Source of the DNA: Scytalidium lignicola
Taxonomy: Eukaryota; Ascomycota; Leotiomycetes
Direction of reading: 5' to 3'
NCBI GenBank assembly: GCA_002812745.2
Contig: NCSJ02000061.1
Coordinates: forward strand, 100,409 to 164,408
Length of the DNA: 64,000 nt
Both the position numbers and the translations under genes were made by a program. The notes under the pieces are model-generated. The model was not told where the DNA came from and ran no database searches. It was given only the letters and a program-made list of their open reading frames with translations. Each line of letters begins with the position of its first letter. Within the stretch, counting starts at the first letter, position 1. This document shows positions 1 through 10,968 of the stretch, piece after piece.

Positions 1-3000
1 AAACTTCAGAGTCTATTGTTTGCAAGTAAATATTCTTCATGTTAAAGCATAACCAGTTCCAGTATCTAAGTTACTTATACACCTTAAGGTTAGTACTTGT
101 ATACAATGATGTTAAGTGTAGAAGAACAAGAGGGATAGAAGGAAAAGACAAAGAGATAAAAGTATAGAATATATATTAAAAGTATATTGTCAGAAGGTTT
201 GGAGGAATTCTTAACTACTAAGGCTTACAAATATAAATCTGACGGAATTAGTGATTCTAACCTTTAAGACTTGTTCTAAGAGGATTTTGAATACTTTATA
301 ATAAACAACTTTTATACAATTCCTTGTAAGGAATTATAAATCTTATATGTATACCTTTACTATGGTAGTGTTTGCATAATAGTTAATAACAAGAATAAGT
401 TGATTGTACAAACGTTATATAATATACTCAAGGAAGAAGAATAATATGTATGAATTGAAGAAGACTTTAATAAAGTTATTCAAGATCTTTGAAAAAGGCT
501 TATTACTTTTATAGTTATTAGACTAAGAATAAACTTTACAACTTTGTAATTTAGTCTTTATATGACTCTATACCTTACTTCATCTTATAAAAGCTGATAA
601 CTTATCTCTTTTGTAACTTAACAAAGTAATGAACAATTAATGTTTAGAATTGAAGAATAATTACAAGAATAGTATTATAGACAACTAGATGAGCAAGTGT
701 AGAACAACCTTGACTCTTTATTACATAAGGTCAACAGATATATTTCTGAGATCTTAAAGATCTTGACTGAGGAACAGAAGTATAATAGAACCAATGGTAG
801 TTTTGACCTTAAGTTGACTATCTTCAAGGATATTTATAAAAGGGTAGAACTACTAAAAACAAGCCTTATGAAAGTATTCTTTATAATGTTAAAAGGGTTA
901 GCTCAGAATCATTTTTACAATAACTAATTGTTAAAATGTACTTTTAAAAAGGTGTGTACTAACCTTTGCAACTTCTTTGAAAGGCTTAGTTATTATTGTC
1001 GAAATTTGAGCAAATGGAATAGTATTACTCTAGTTTTAATTGTACTTAAGAATTATAAGAAAACAACTTAAGAGTATATACAATTACTTATTAACGAATT
1101 TTAAGAATTATAGTATAGCCTTTATTCAACTTTGAGGAATGTTGAATTTCTTTATAACAAGATAGTTATAACTTGTCAAGGATCATTTGTATGTAAGTAT
1201 GCAGTAGTAAACTTACTTTCAGACTTAAGATAATTCATCAATAAACTTTAATCTTTGATTATTATATACAAGAAGGAACAAGAGTAGAACAAGACTTTCT
1301 TTATAAACTGTTGTTATTTTAATAAGAATTCAACTAGTTGTAAATGTAAAAACTTTTTAAACCAAAACCTTAGACAATACATTATGAATATACTTATATT
1401 TTACTGATGAAACAAGTGTTTTATATACAAGAAAGAAGATTGTTGTTTATGGAAGTACTTATAAAAGGAGCAAGATAAGGAGAAAGTTAGATTCAAGGCC
1501 AAAAATATAAGCTGATTTAATATTAAAGTTCATGACTTTGATAGACATTTTGAGGAATGTTTTAAGCAATATATTGTTGATTATGAAGATGATGATTCAG
1601 AGGAAGAGTTGAAGATTACTTTCAAAGCCTTTTTAGTAGATAACAATAATACTAAACTTGAACAAGATGATAATGTCTTTATAAATGTCTTTATAGCTTT
1701 TATTACTTTATTTGATAATCTTTTAATTGAATTAACAACCTTTACTGTTATAGAACTCATAAACTAGGCTTTTGTACACTAACTTACTACTGAAGTGCTT
1801 ACTCTAGTCGTTGAAACACTTATACTTATACTTACTAAAGTGATTACAAGTATATACAATATGGTTAACATGACAAGATATGATTTTAGACAGTTTTATA
1901 GAATTATAATTGATACAAGAGCTTCTAAATACTTTATAGCCGGTTATGGCCAATTTCAGGCTTTATAACAAGTGGATGAAAGTATTATACTTAACAAAGT
2001 TATATAAGGTATAACAATAGTACAGTTTAGAATAGGATTTACTTCTTTTATAAGCTTTATAATAGTAACTATACTAATTGGTCAAATACAATTTTACATT
2101 GTCTAAGCAGATATACCCTTCTTGTTTAGCATAATTGATATAGACTATTTAAGTATATACCTTAATAATCTTACAAACAACTTGGTTATACTATAAGATG
2201 AAATACTAATTGTACACTGATTTAGTCATCCTTTTATATTGTAGAAGATTCCTTTACAAGTGTTAGTTGTCAAATCTTTTGATTAGAACCTTTGTTTCTT
2301 AACAAATATTGAATTATAATGTTTACACTAGTGTTTTGGTTACTTATTAATAAGTAAGCTTCAGAAGATATTAGACTAAGCTAGTCATGATATTGACAAA
2401 TAAGCTTTGAAGTACTTAACCAAGTATTGTGTTTATTGTTAATGTTATGGTAAGTTGTTAGGACACTTTAAATTCAGCCTTAAAGATGATGTCAACTTTA
2501 ATTACTTTATTATTATAGACATCTTTTATATCTTTGGAAAGTCAGTTCTTTATATTGTCGATGAGAGTACTTGTTATTAGGCTAGGAGATAACTCCAGAA
2601 CATTAATGTTAAACATACTTGAGATATACTCTGAATATACTAGATTAATACTTATTTAAACTCTCTTAACCAGATTACTATTAATGTTGGAAAGAACTTT
2701 ATAAGTAAAGAGTTTTAATAATATACTAATATTATAAGAATCACTTTAAAGGTTATCTTAGTAGAAGTTTATAACTTCATTAGAATTGTAGAAAAGTATT
2801 ATAGCCTTGTATAACATACTTACCAAATCATTACTATAGAAATCTGTGATATTGATAAGGAGATAACTTTATAAATGGCTTTTAAAGTTGTTAATGATTT
2901 AATAAGTTTAGATAGTCTTGTCCTTATACTTTTAATGTATGGTGCTTACTCTTGAATGTTTGAATTCAACATTTCCTCTTCAATAATTGCTTAAAAGGTA

Positions 3001-5385
3001 GTTGTAATTAAAAAGGCAATGGAGGAGATATATAAATTGAGGGTAAAACATTAGGTTTAGAATGTTCTTAACATGTGAAATGGCCTAAATGTAGACAGTA
3101 TTCACAACTTACTACTGAATTCGCAGGTTCTTGTGTGGAGGGAAGGTAATACTGGCTAGAATAAGAGTTAAAAGGGATTGTACAAGCTTGTTAGTATAAA
3201 TGGTGAATCTTATGTATTAGTATTACTTTATGATAATATAATGTTCTGATTAACCTTTGTGAAGCCTTACTTTATGTTAGTTATAAAGCTTGACAATATT
3301 AAGCTATTAAAGGCTAATATCAAAGATGCTGAAGAAGAGGAGAATATTGAGGGAAACAACTTTATAGTTATTATACTATTATTAACATAGTTTGTACAGT
3401 TTGTATAGCTTGTTAAATGTAGAAGGGGAAGATTATATAAGTATTCTATTAATATAAACCTGGTTAATATCATTGTATTTATACAAGATGATACTATTGT
3501 ATTTATATAAGATGAATATTAATATACAACTTCTTGACAAGTTGAAATATCAAGGTTATTAGAGAAAAGGGTTTTCAAGATTACCTTGGTAGTAGACATG
3601 CTTAAAGGGGTATGTATTTTCAACATGAGATTTGTGGACGAGATCAAGAATAAAGGGATGGAGAAAGCTTTTGAGAAATCAAGGCTTATAGTATAAGTAT
3701 ACAATGATGAAGGAAAAGAATTAGTTCTAACTTAATCTTTAATTATTCAACATGTCAACTAAAGAATTGTTTTTTGTATTATGGTTATAAAGAGTAAAAC
3801 TACAGATTTGTACTTATAAGACATTTCTCAGGCTTATGTACAGTTAATAACCTTGTTAAATTAGGATTTTTATATATGACTACTTATTGAACTTGCTTAA
3901 CAATTATGCTTTTAAGAAGACTTGATTTTAAGAGTTGTTAAGCTTTTATATAAAGTTCTTGAAGTTAAGAACCATTAGTTCAAGACTTATTACTTATATT
4001 ATATTAAGGAGTTTTTAATGGAGTAATCTATTTATAACTTATGCCTTCTGTACAATAATAACTTATTTAGCCTTATTAGCCTTTAAACTAATAATATATT
4101 GTTTGTTGGAGACCTTGAGTTTGTATAACAAGAGTAAGTATAACTTTAAAAGGTTAAGTTTCTAATTAAGGAATAAGAGCTTTTAACCTTTAAAAAGAGC
4201 CTTAAGTTCAATGATAGTGTTATTCAATTACAAGACAATGAAATCACTCTTACTTAAGAACATTAGTATGATAACTTAAAGTTTATAAGTAACGAATTAA
4301 TGAATATAATAAGCTTTTGTGGAATTATATATTAAAACCTTTTTACCAAAGAGTAATATGTTGTTCAATATGTAAGAGGAGTATATATTATGTTAGTTTG
4401 CTAGTTAGAAACCATATTTGATTTGTTAGTTGTAGCTTAAGTTATAAATCCAGACAAAAAGGATGTCAAGGCTTTGAATAAGTGATTGTAGTAGCAAATC
4501 AAGAATGTTATTAAGGGTTTACACTTTATCAAATTGGACAAAAACACTTTATAACTATTGGTATTTACAAATGTATTCTTTACAAACAACAAGGACTTGT
4601 CCTTATAGATTAAGTATGTTTTGGCTTTGGCAGATGGAGAGGGAAATGCAAATATATTATATTAATCTTTGATTAAGTGTAAAAAGGTTACTTAAAGTGT
4701 TTTAACTTCTGAGCTTTATAGAATAGCTTATGGGTTTGATATAAGAGTCTTTATCAAATCCACTATCGATAAGGCTTTGAAGATTAATCTCTTATTAACT
4801 CTTTGCACAGATTCAAAATCATTTTACAATTGCCTTGTCAAGCTGGGAATTATATAAGAAAAGCATTTGATAATCGATATAATGTGCCTCTGCCAGGCTT
4901 ATAAGTGACAGGAGATTGTAGAGGTTAAATGGATATAAGGAACTACAAATCCAGTTGATTTTATGACTAAGGAGAAGTCTTCGAATACTTTAAAGCAATT
5001 AGTAAATATGAATAAAGTACAATTAGAAGTGGTGGAATGGGTAGAACATAGAGGAAGTGGCAGCAAAGTTTGAGTAATAGCTTGGAGTTAAGCCTAAATA
5101 GGCAATTAGCATGTGATCAGGAGAAAACAGTGGATTTGAGCTTTTTATAACTTTATGGCTTTTGTATGATAGTTTGGCAATTTTCAGAGTAGTTCCAGTG
5201 TTGGTAGACTAGTTATGTGTGGACGTGATCAGTCATATGCTAGCTAGTCCTAATTAGGTAGTAGGGAGCTGTAGCCTTAAACTATAGCTCCATCCTACCA
5301 CCTTTACAATCAATCAACCATCAACATAACTAGTATATCACTTATAAAGTGATGTATTACATGTTATATCGGTAGTATACTGACA
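1..5385 (+). mobile_element. RIP-degraded Ty1/copia retrotransposon, 5' end outside the window
   Basis: Stop-riddled remains of a copia gag-pol polyprotein can be followed on the plus strand. Gag-like text lies near 780-1040. A degenerate zinc knuckle near 1410-1500 still reads KCFIYKKEDCC. The protease active site near 1905-1930 reads IDTRAS where the family has DTGAS. An integrase segment near 2500-2600 includes IVDEST. A reverse transcriptase/RNase H tail near 4555-5070 includes LALADGEGNANILY. Most stops are TAA or TAG where glutamine or tryptophan is expected, and Gly/Asp codons have become Arg/Asn, so the damage looks like RIP. The element ends in a putative 3' LTR. The 5' LTR was not found, so the left end is beyond the window or degraded. 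Identity as copia is fairly certain; exact borders are not. Confidence 0.85.
5199..5385 (+). repeat. Putative 3' LTR of the copia element
   Basis: Starts TGTTGGTAGACTA and ends TAGTATACTGACA, so the termini form the usual TG..CA imperfect inverted repeat. It follows the RNase H remnant by about 130 bp. No second copy lies in the window to confirm the borders. Confidence 0.55.
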
Positions 5386-5448
5386 ATAATCAAAGTTAGA
5401 ATAATATCATTTTATTTGCTTAGATTTTAATAATTATTAAGTCAGACT

Positions 5449-6515
5449 CCCGGGAACCCGCGCACCCCCCAACCCGCGCACCTTCACCACCACATAGGGC
5501 CATAAAAAATAATTGAATTGTACCCAACTACCTACACTTAACTAGCTAAATTTGGAAGTTAATTAAAAAGCTATCCATTCCTGGTTCTTCTACTGTATTG
5601 GCTGACAATTCAAGACCTGATTCAGGGTTGTTTGATTTGTACAAAGCTTGTTTTGCCTCCTCCTCCTGTTGAGCCTTTATGATGTCCTTAATGCTTGCAA
5701 AAGTGGAATTAGGATTAAACTGAACTTTGGTTCTACCTTTCGTACTTCTCATTGAATCAAGTTTAGTCTTTAGACTTTTGTAATCATGTATAGCCTTTGC
5801 TTTAGATGCGTTAGAACGGCCCATAGCTTTTTGGACTTTCCTCAGGAAGGTTCGTATAAGTCTATCCACTTGTATAGTTGCTTGAATTCGACGAATAGTA
5901 ACTGTAAGATCATGTACATTCTCAGGAGTAGTAATCCAGGTTTCATCTAACGTCAATTGAACCTTTTGAGGAGTTTGAGGAGTCTCTGAATTCAATTCAG
6001 GCTGGCCTGCTTTAGTCAAGCGTAATCTATACATTTTGTTAGGTTAAAAGGTGCTAAACCAGTAGTTCTCCATCCACTTTTGATTATAATACTAGTAAAG
6101 CCTTCCTGACATGCCTTTTCATAGCACTAGCAAAATTGAATCTTCTTAATAAGTGCTGAATCGTCAAATTAAGCTAAATCTGTTATTTAACTTTGATAAT
6201 TCTTTTTAACTGACGAAAAACAACTAAGATCCAAAGGTTATATGACATGTGAGGAATATGCAGGCAAATATAACACCTTAACATTATTTTGAAAGCATTC
6301 CCACATGAATTCAAAGGTACAATAGGTTTTATAGCTGTCCATAACCAATAAGGTAAGAGTAATAGTTTGCATACGTTGAAGAAGGAATATATCATAAAGC
6401 CAACCAATTACTATGTCCTTTGAGGTCTAGTTATTAGGAGAATATGTAAATTTCCAGTTTGAATGCTGTTCTTTTGGAAACCAAGTTGATTGAAGGCTTT
6501 GACCTTTGAACATGA
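5449..6515 (-). pseudogene. Fot1/pogo-type transposase fragment (DDE domain, 3' part)
   Basis: The minus strand holds the C-terminal half of a pogo/Fot1-family DDE transposase. An intact stretch at 6034-5546 (162 aa) is the C-terminal tail. Upstream, in a frame with stops, are LLVMDSYKT (second catalytic Asp region) and a PLDLSCF block (third catalytic Asp) near 6190-6400, then SLQSTWFPKEQ near 6440-6510. One stop replaces the Gln expected before PLDL. GC-rich sequence at about 5449-5510, with two copies of ACCCGCGCACC, may be the terminal inverted repeat. The N-terminal HTH half is missing: the text stops where a solo LTR begins at about 6516. It belongs to a different subfamily from the element at 7.8-10.3 kb. 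Confidence 0.7.
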
Positions 6516-6781
6516 TGTCAGGGGTATCCGTACGTAGAGTGAAGAGAGACCAGGAGGCTGAAACATAATAGGAGACTAGCAGTGAGATAGCAGTTGGTTA
6601 GGTGTAGATTCGCTCTAAAACTCGGTGCTCTTCTAAAATTACAAGATTGATCTCTGACTCCTGTCAAAGAGAAGGGGAAAACCCCCTCTTTATAGACGGG
6701 AGTCAGCAGCTAAGGAGCGGCTAGGACTCAGACTACTATCCTTTTCCCCCCTTCACGTGATTAGTGCACTAAGGCCCTGAC
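6516..6781 (-). repeat. Solo LTR
   Basis: A GC-balanced block inside AT-rich DNA, bounded by TGTCAGGG and CCCTGACA, a perfect 8-bp inverted pair typical of LTR ends. It contains CTTTATAGACGG, which on the minus strand gives a TATA-like CCGTCTATAAAG. No coding sequence. An exact 5-bp target duplication was not seen, although CATGA occurs at the left border and 5 bp past the right border. Orientation is assigned from the TATA-like box. Confidence 0.6.
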
Positions 6782-7124
6782 AAAAAGCATGAATTAAAAT
6801 GTAAGTCAAGTATAAAATATAAAAAAAAAGTTAATAAATCTTAAGTTAAATAAGTAATGTTAAACTTGAAGTTAAACTTAAAAAGTTATAATTTAAAGGA
6901 TAATAAATTTAAAGTAAAACTAATTATATAATAGTTAAGTAAAAGTAATAAACTCTTGTATGTAATCCTTTTAATAGTCTAAGAGTTAATTATTATTACT
7001 TCTCTTATTACTCACTCTTTACTCTTCTTCCTTTTTTCCTTGAATTGTCACGGTATGGGTCAATTGTATTGGAGGTAAAAAGGATGATTTATTCTCCTTG
7101 GTGCCAAAGCACATGATATAGCTA

Positions 7125-7216
7125 GCTATGGAATAAAGTATGACCGACCCGGCTATGGAATAAAGTATTACCGACCCGGCTACGGTCAAGCTAAGGAATA
7201 AGGTATGACCGACCCG
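7125..7216. repeat. Three copies of an imperfect 27-bp tandem repeat
   Basis: Units at 7125-7151, 7152-7178 and 7190-7216 share the core GGAATAAAGTATGACC and end GACCCG. The first two are adjacent; the third follows an 11-bp spacer. The rest of 6782-7290 is AT-rich with no recognisable gene. Confidence 0.75.
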
Positions 7217-7290
7217 GCACTCCTGGGAACGCCGTAACATGAATCCTTTACTCTTCATTTCTTATTCACTATTAATCTCTTTCTGATTTC

Positions 7291-7828
7291 ATTATAATAT
7301 TATCATTTTATTATTTGTTATTTTTCTTTTCTTTCTTCTTTTACTAATATAAACAATGAGACGGCAATTTGGATGGTGTTTTGGGTGGTTTTGGTCGCTG
7401 CTTTCGGTAGCCCACTTGCCAAAATCTCGCGCTGCTTTAGCGGTTCGCTTCCCCCCTCGACCAAAGCGAAGTGGCCTTACGGCCTGACGGCCTGATCTAC
7501 CCCTGTCGAGTCCTAGCCGAGTGCCTGGCAGGACCGCTAAAAAAAGATGAGCACGAGCACGGCGCAAAACCGTTTCTCTGATTCTCGTTCTCACTTTGTG
7601 AGGAGCCTTTTGAGGGAGCAGAAAATGGATGCCCTCCATCTTTTGGTGACACAAAATGGCGGCCATTCTATTTCTTCGCCCGCCTTCTCTTCTCTTCTCC
7701 CCCTCCAAACCTCTCGTAATCAAACTCCCTCTTGTTCCATCTCCTTTCTCCCCTCCAAGACGAACCGTTTAGCAGCTTCTTTTTCTTTTCGCACCTCCTT
7801 TACATTGCCTACGCTACTACCACTAATA
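7291..7828. other. GC-richer segment without a recognised gene
   Basis: Open frames exist on both strands here (143 aa on minus, 104 aa on plus), but neither shows a motif I recognise and they overlap each other. When the pogo element at 7.83-10.27 kb is ignored, this segment becomes the direct upstream flank of the DUF3435 start codon at 10277. It may therefore be the promoter and 5' UTR of that gene. This is an inference from position only. Confidence 0.35.
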
Positions 7829-10269
7829 GTCGGTTGCGCTCGTACGCTGTTTTATCGCTGACTAACTACCTAGGGGTAGTTGGCGCTAAAATTCCATCAC
7901 CTTCTAAAAATCCCGTCACCTTTCGGCGATAGCCGAGCCATACAATTTTCTATACACTTTGTATCTGAATAAAGAACAGGATATATATTTTGATGTATCT
8001 ACTATTCGAATTCCATAAAATCTTGATCTAACCATAATGGTTTTGTAGCTGTAGTTGTAGCTGTAGCTGTAGCTGTAGCTGTAGTAGTATGGGTAATATC
8101 TGTTACCCATGGATCATCTAGTACTGTTCCAGGCCGCTCAACAACATTCTCTACAGCTGTATACTGGCTTGATTGAAAGTTGTATGTGCTATCCAATATA
8201 AAATCAACTTCTTGCTCTTCGTTTATAGATATTGTAGTTCCTTGGAGTGTTGTTGGATCAACTGGTTTATTAGGTGTTTCCACTAATAAATATGCTGGCA
8301 CCAGGTGTTGTTTTATCTTCCTCCCTTGAGTAATACGTCGAATTGCAGCCTTTCGTTCTTTTTCCTTTGCTCTCCACTCCTTCAGGTCTTCAAGATATAT
8401 CTTTTTAATCTATGATTCTTGTTTCCTTTGAGTAATTTGAGCTTGTTTTTGTAAAGCAGCTTCCTCCTTTTACTTCTTGATATGAAGTTGTTCTCGAAGA
8501 TCAATAACATAACCTCCATCTTTAGACCTAGTTACCCTTTTTCGGCTTCTTGCTAGGCTTCTGATAATTGTTTCCAGTTTGATATTCTCAAAGATTGTTC
8601 AGTGCTTGTAAGATTTAAATAATCAAGTACAAACTTTGTGCCTTTTATTGTTGATAAGTACTGATGTGCTGAAGGACTTGAAAACACTTCTGGAATACGC
8701 GTTTCAAGTTCTTCTAGAGCTTGAACGCTATGGCGTGCTGTTTTTGGTGTAGCAGGAAGAGTTGGAAGTGTTGGCTCTGGTTCTTTTGGCTGATCAGGAG
8801 CTGAATACACACGCAATTTTGCCAGTGTTTTCTCTACCTCTATTGGCCATATACCACTTTCACGGAAAGCATAGCGTACAATTATTTCTGTAAAGGTTTT
8901 CTTTCGAATTTCATTCAAATCACGAAGAAAAGAAGTAACCGTATATTCAGATTCAAGGCGTGTAAGTGCTTCACGGACAGCTTGTTTGTGGTAATATTTG
9001 TATGGCCGAAATACCTTTACATCTAAAGGCTGAATAATATGCATAAGGTGTGATGGAAACTGTAAAGGAATAATATGATGCTTTGTGGCAAGCTTTATAA
9101 ACTCTGTAAATTCATGAGATTCATGGCCATCTACAAGAAGAAGCTTATTCTTGATTGGTTAGTTTGTTTCTGAATCAATATATATACGCTTTTGTGGATG
9201 CCATATTCCTTCTTTTGCCCCAGAATATTTGATAAAATGCTGTAACCACATAACTCCAACCTCATTATTTGTATAGCCTTTTTCAGTAGAAATAAGGCGT
9301 GTGTGATCAGGGAGGTTCTCTTGTACCCAGCTTTCCATAATCCATACGCCTTCAACAAGTATGACAGGTGGAATAGGTGCTTTTCCATCGGCTGAGACAC
9401 ATTCTATAACAGTAACAGACTTGCGATTCTCAAAGGTACCTTCATAGAGCTAATAATTTATTAGCAAAAGAATGTACTTAAGAGAATATATCTATTTCAA
9501 TTACCTCTTTAATTTCTACTAGTACAATAACCTCCTCTCCAGGTGTAATACCAACCCGAAAGCCTGTTTCATCCATATTATAGATATCACACCTCTCAAC
9601 CTTATTTTCGTACTTCAAATCCTCGTATTTCAAAAACCATTATTTTATTTCCTCCTTATCTTGAGCTCGAATTCGCTCCTTTTCGATTGGTTTAGTGGTA
9701 ATAATATGGAAGGCTGGATGATCCTTTAAAAATCGTCGTAACCATGTCCCAGATGGCTCTTCTCCACTGTTATTAAGATGTATAGCTGCCCTTATAACCA
9801 TAGCTCTGTTCAGTGAATTTCCATCATATACTTAAGTTCGAATATATGCGCATAAAGCTTCGATTTGGTATGGCTTTAAGAAAGAAGGACGTCCGCGAGG
9901 CTTATTAGCCTTTTGAATAGGGGTCAATTGACGTTGAATTGCTTTGCGGAGAATGTTAACTTTGAGCTTGAATATATTTGCTGTAGCTGTAACTGTAGCA
10001 CGATTATCAGGGTCGTTTTGGTTGTCAAGATACCACCGAACAGCTTCTTTCAATTGATCATTCATAGTAGAATTGGTCCTCGGCATGATTAAATGTATTT
10101 AATCTCAAAAATGTATGGTAATTGCAGTATAAACGCGAGATCAAGTACGTGATTTTAATGTTTGGGTTTACGCGAAAGGTGACGGGATTTTTAGAAGGTG
10201 ATGGAATTTTGGCGNCAACTACCCCTGGGTAGTTGGTCAGCGATAAAACAGCGTACGAGCGCAACCGAC
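7829..10269 (-). mobile_element. Full-length pogo/Fot1-like DNA transposon with ~98-bp TIRs
   Basis: The two ends are long, near-identical inverted repeats: 7829-7926 and 10172-10269. They differ only at a few transition sites and one N. Both contain GCGCTCGTACGCTG and AATCCCGTCACCTTTCG. TA dinucleotides lie at each border, as expected for Tc1/mariner/pogo insertion, although the flanking bases are themselves complementary so the exact border is uncertain by 2-3 bp. The interior carries one transposase on the minus strand. It lies immediately upstream of the DUF3435 relic. Confidence 0.9.
8002..10086 (-). pseudogene. pogo/Fot1-family transposase, disrupted
   Basis: Reads from ATG at 10086. 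An N-terminal HTH/CENP-B-like region (MPRTNSTMNDQLKEAVRWYL) includes the AT-hook-like KPRGRPSF near residue 65. Downstream lies a DDE_1 catalytic region with KLLLVDGHESHEF near 9120 and HIIQPLDVKVFRPYK near 9030-8985. The C-terminal tail runs to the stop at 8002. A glutamine codon has become TAA near 9157, another stop lies near 8410, and the surviving stretches fall in more than one frame, so the gene is dead. The last part contains a TGTAGC hexanucleotide run at 8045-8088 that encodes alternating Thr-Ala. Confidence 0.88.
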
Positions 10270-10276
10270 TATTAGC

Positions 10277-10957
10277 ATGCCGTGACATCGACAGATTTTA
10301 GCCAACCCAGACGGTTCAGATACTTCGTCTTCGTCAGAGGATGACCCGGTATTCGACATCGACGATCTCGAAAGTAACTTGGAGAGCGAAGCCACGAACG
10401 TCGAAAACCTTGACATCGACGACGACCATGACCTCGAGATTGACCTCGAAGACCAGATTCAACTCTTTGGCGGAAATATTCACCCTCCGGAGTATTACCG
10501 TCAAGCACTAACGGAGTTCAACGAGAGCGCTTTCGACTCCGAAGATTATTGTCCAGGGACAAACTTACTCCTGGATGCAGTAGAGGAGCAGTGGTGTCTA
10601 TAAGAAGCACACGATCACTTTCTCTAATTGCTTGTTTACTAATGACATTTATTCACAGGTACTGTGGTATTATCCAACGTGATCCTCAAGAATGTTTCAA
10701 ATCACTCTCGATCTCTCAAGAAAGTCTGAAGTCACTCTCCATCCCGGAAGAAGAACATTTCAAGTTTTTGATCAGCCTTCTTTATAACNTTTTTCGACTG
10801 GAGGCTGAATCAGAGATTCAATAAAGATGGCAGGAAGCTACGCAGGACCAAGACGAAAAGCGCATTGAGCACGCTCTAGAAGGTCTTTAGGCTTGTTTGT
10901 GAGAGGGCTACGGGTGACAAGTTGAATCCTAAATTAAATCGTAGCATATATAAGGTT
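10277..10957 (+). pseudogene. DUF3435 (FluG-type / Starship-captain-like tyrosine recombinase) N-terminal relic
   Basis: From ATG 10277 the frame reads an acidic N-terminus (ILANPDGSDTSSSSEDD near residue 7). It continues into LFGGNIHPPEYY, NLLLDAVEEQW and, after a normal-looking 63-bp intron (about 10594-10656), YCGIIQRDPQECFKSLSI. Near 10905-10955 another frame gives ERATGDKLNPKLNRSIYKVI. These blocks match, in order, the N-terminal part of fungal DUF3435 proteins, the family that includes the tyrosine recombinases of Starship giant elements. Codon 3 is TGA, the segment near 10790-10900 is frameshifted and shortened with an internal SLSI duplication, and coding stops where the LINE begins. 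No catalytic YR domain remains. The family call rests on remembered family patterns. Confidence 0.7.
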
Positions 10958-10968
10958 ATCTCTTTATA

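Noticed and set aside
7292..7723. 143-aa ORF on the minus strand
   Set aside because: Basic low-complexity text with no motif and an overlapping plus-strand frame; more likely non-coding GC-rich DNA.
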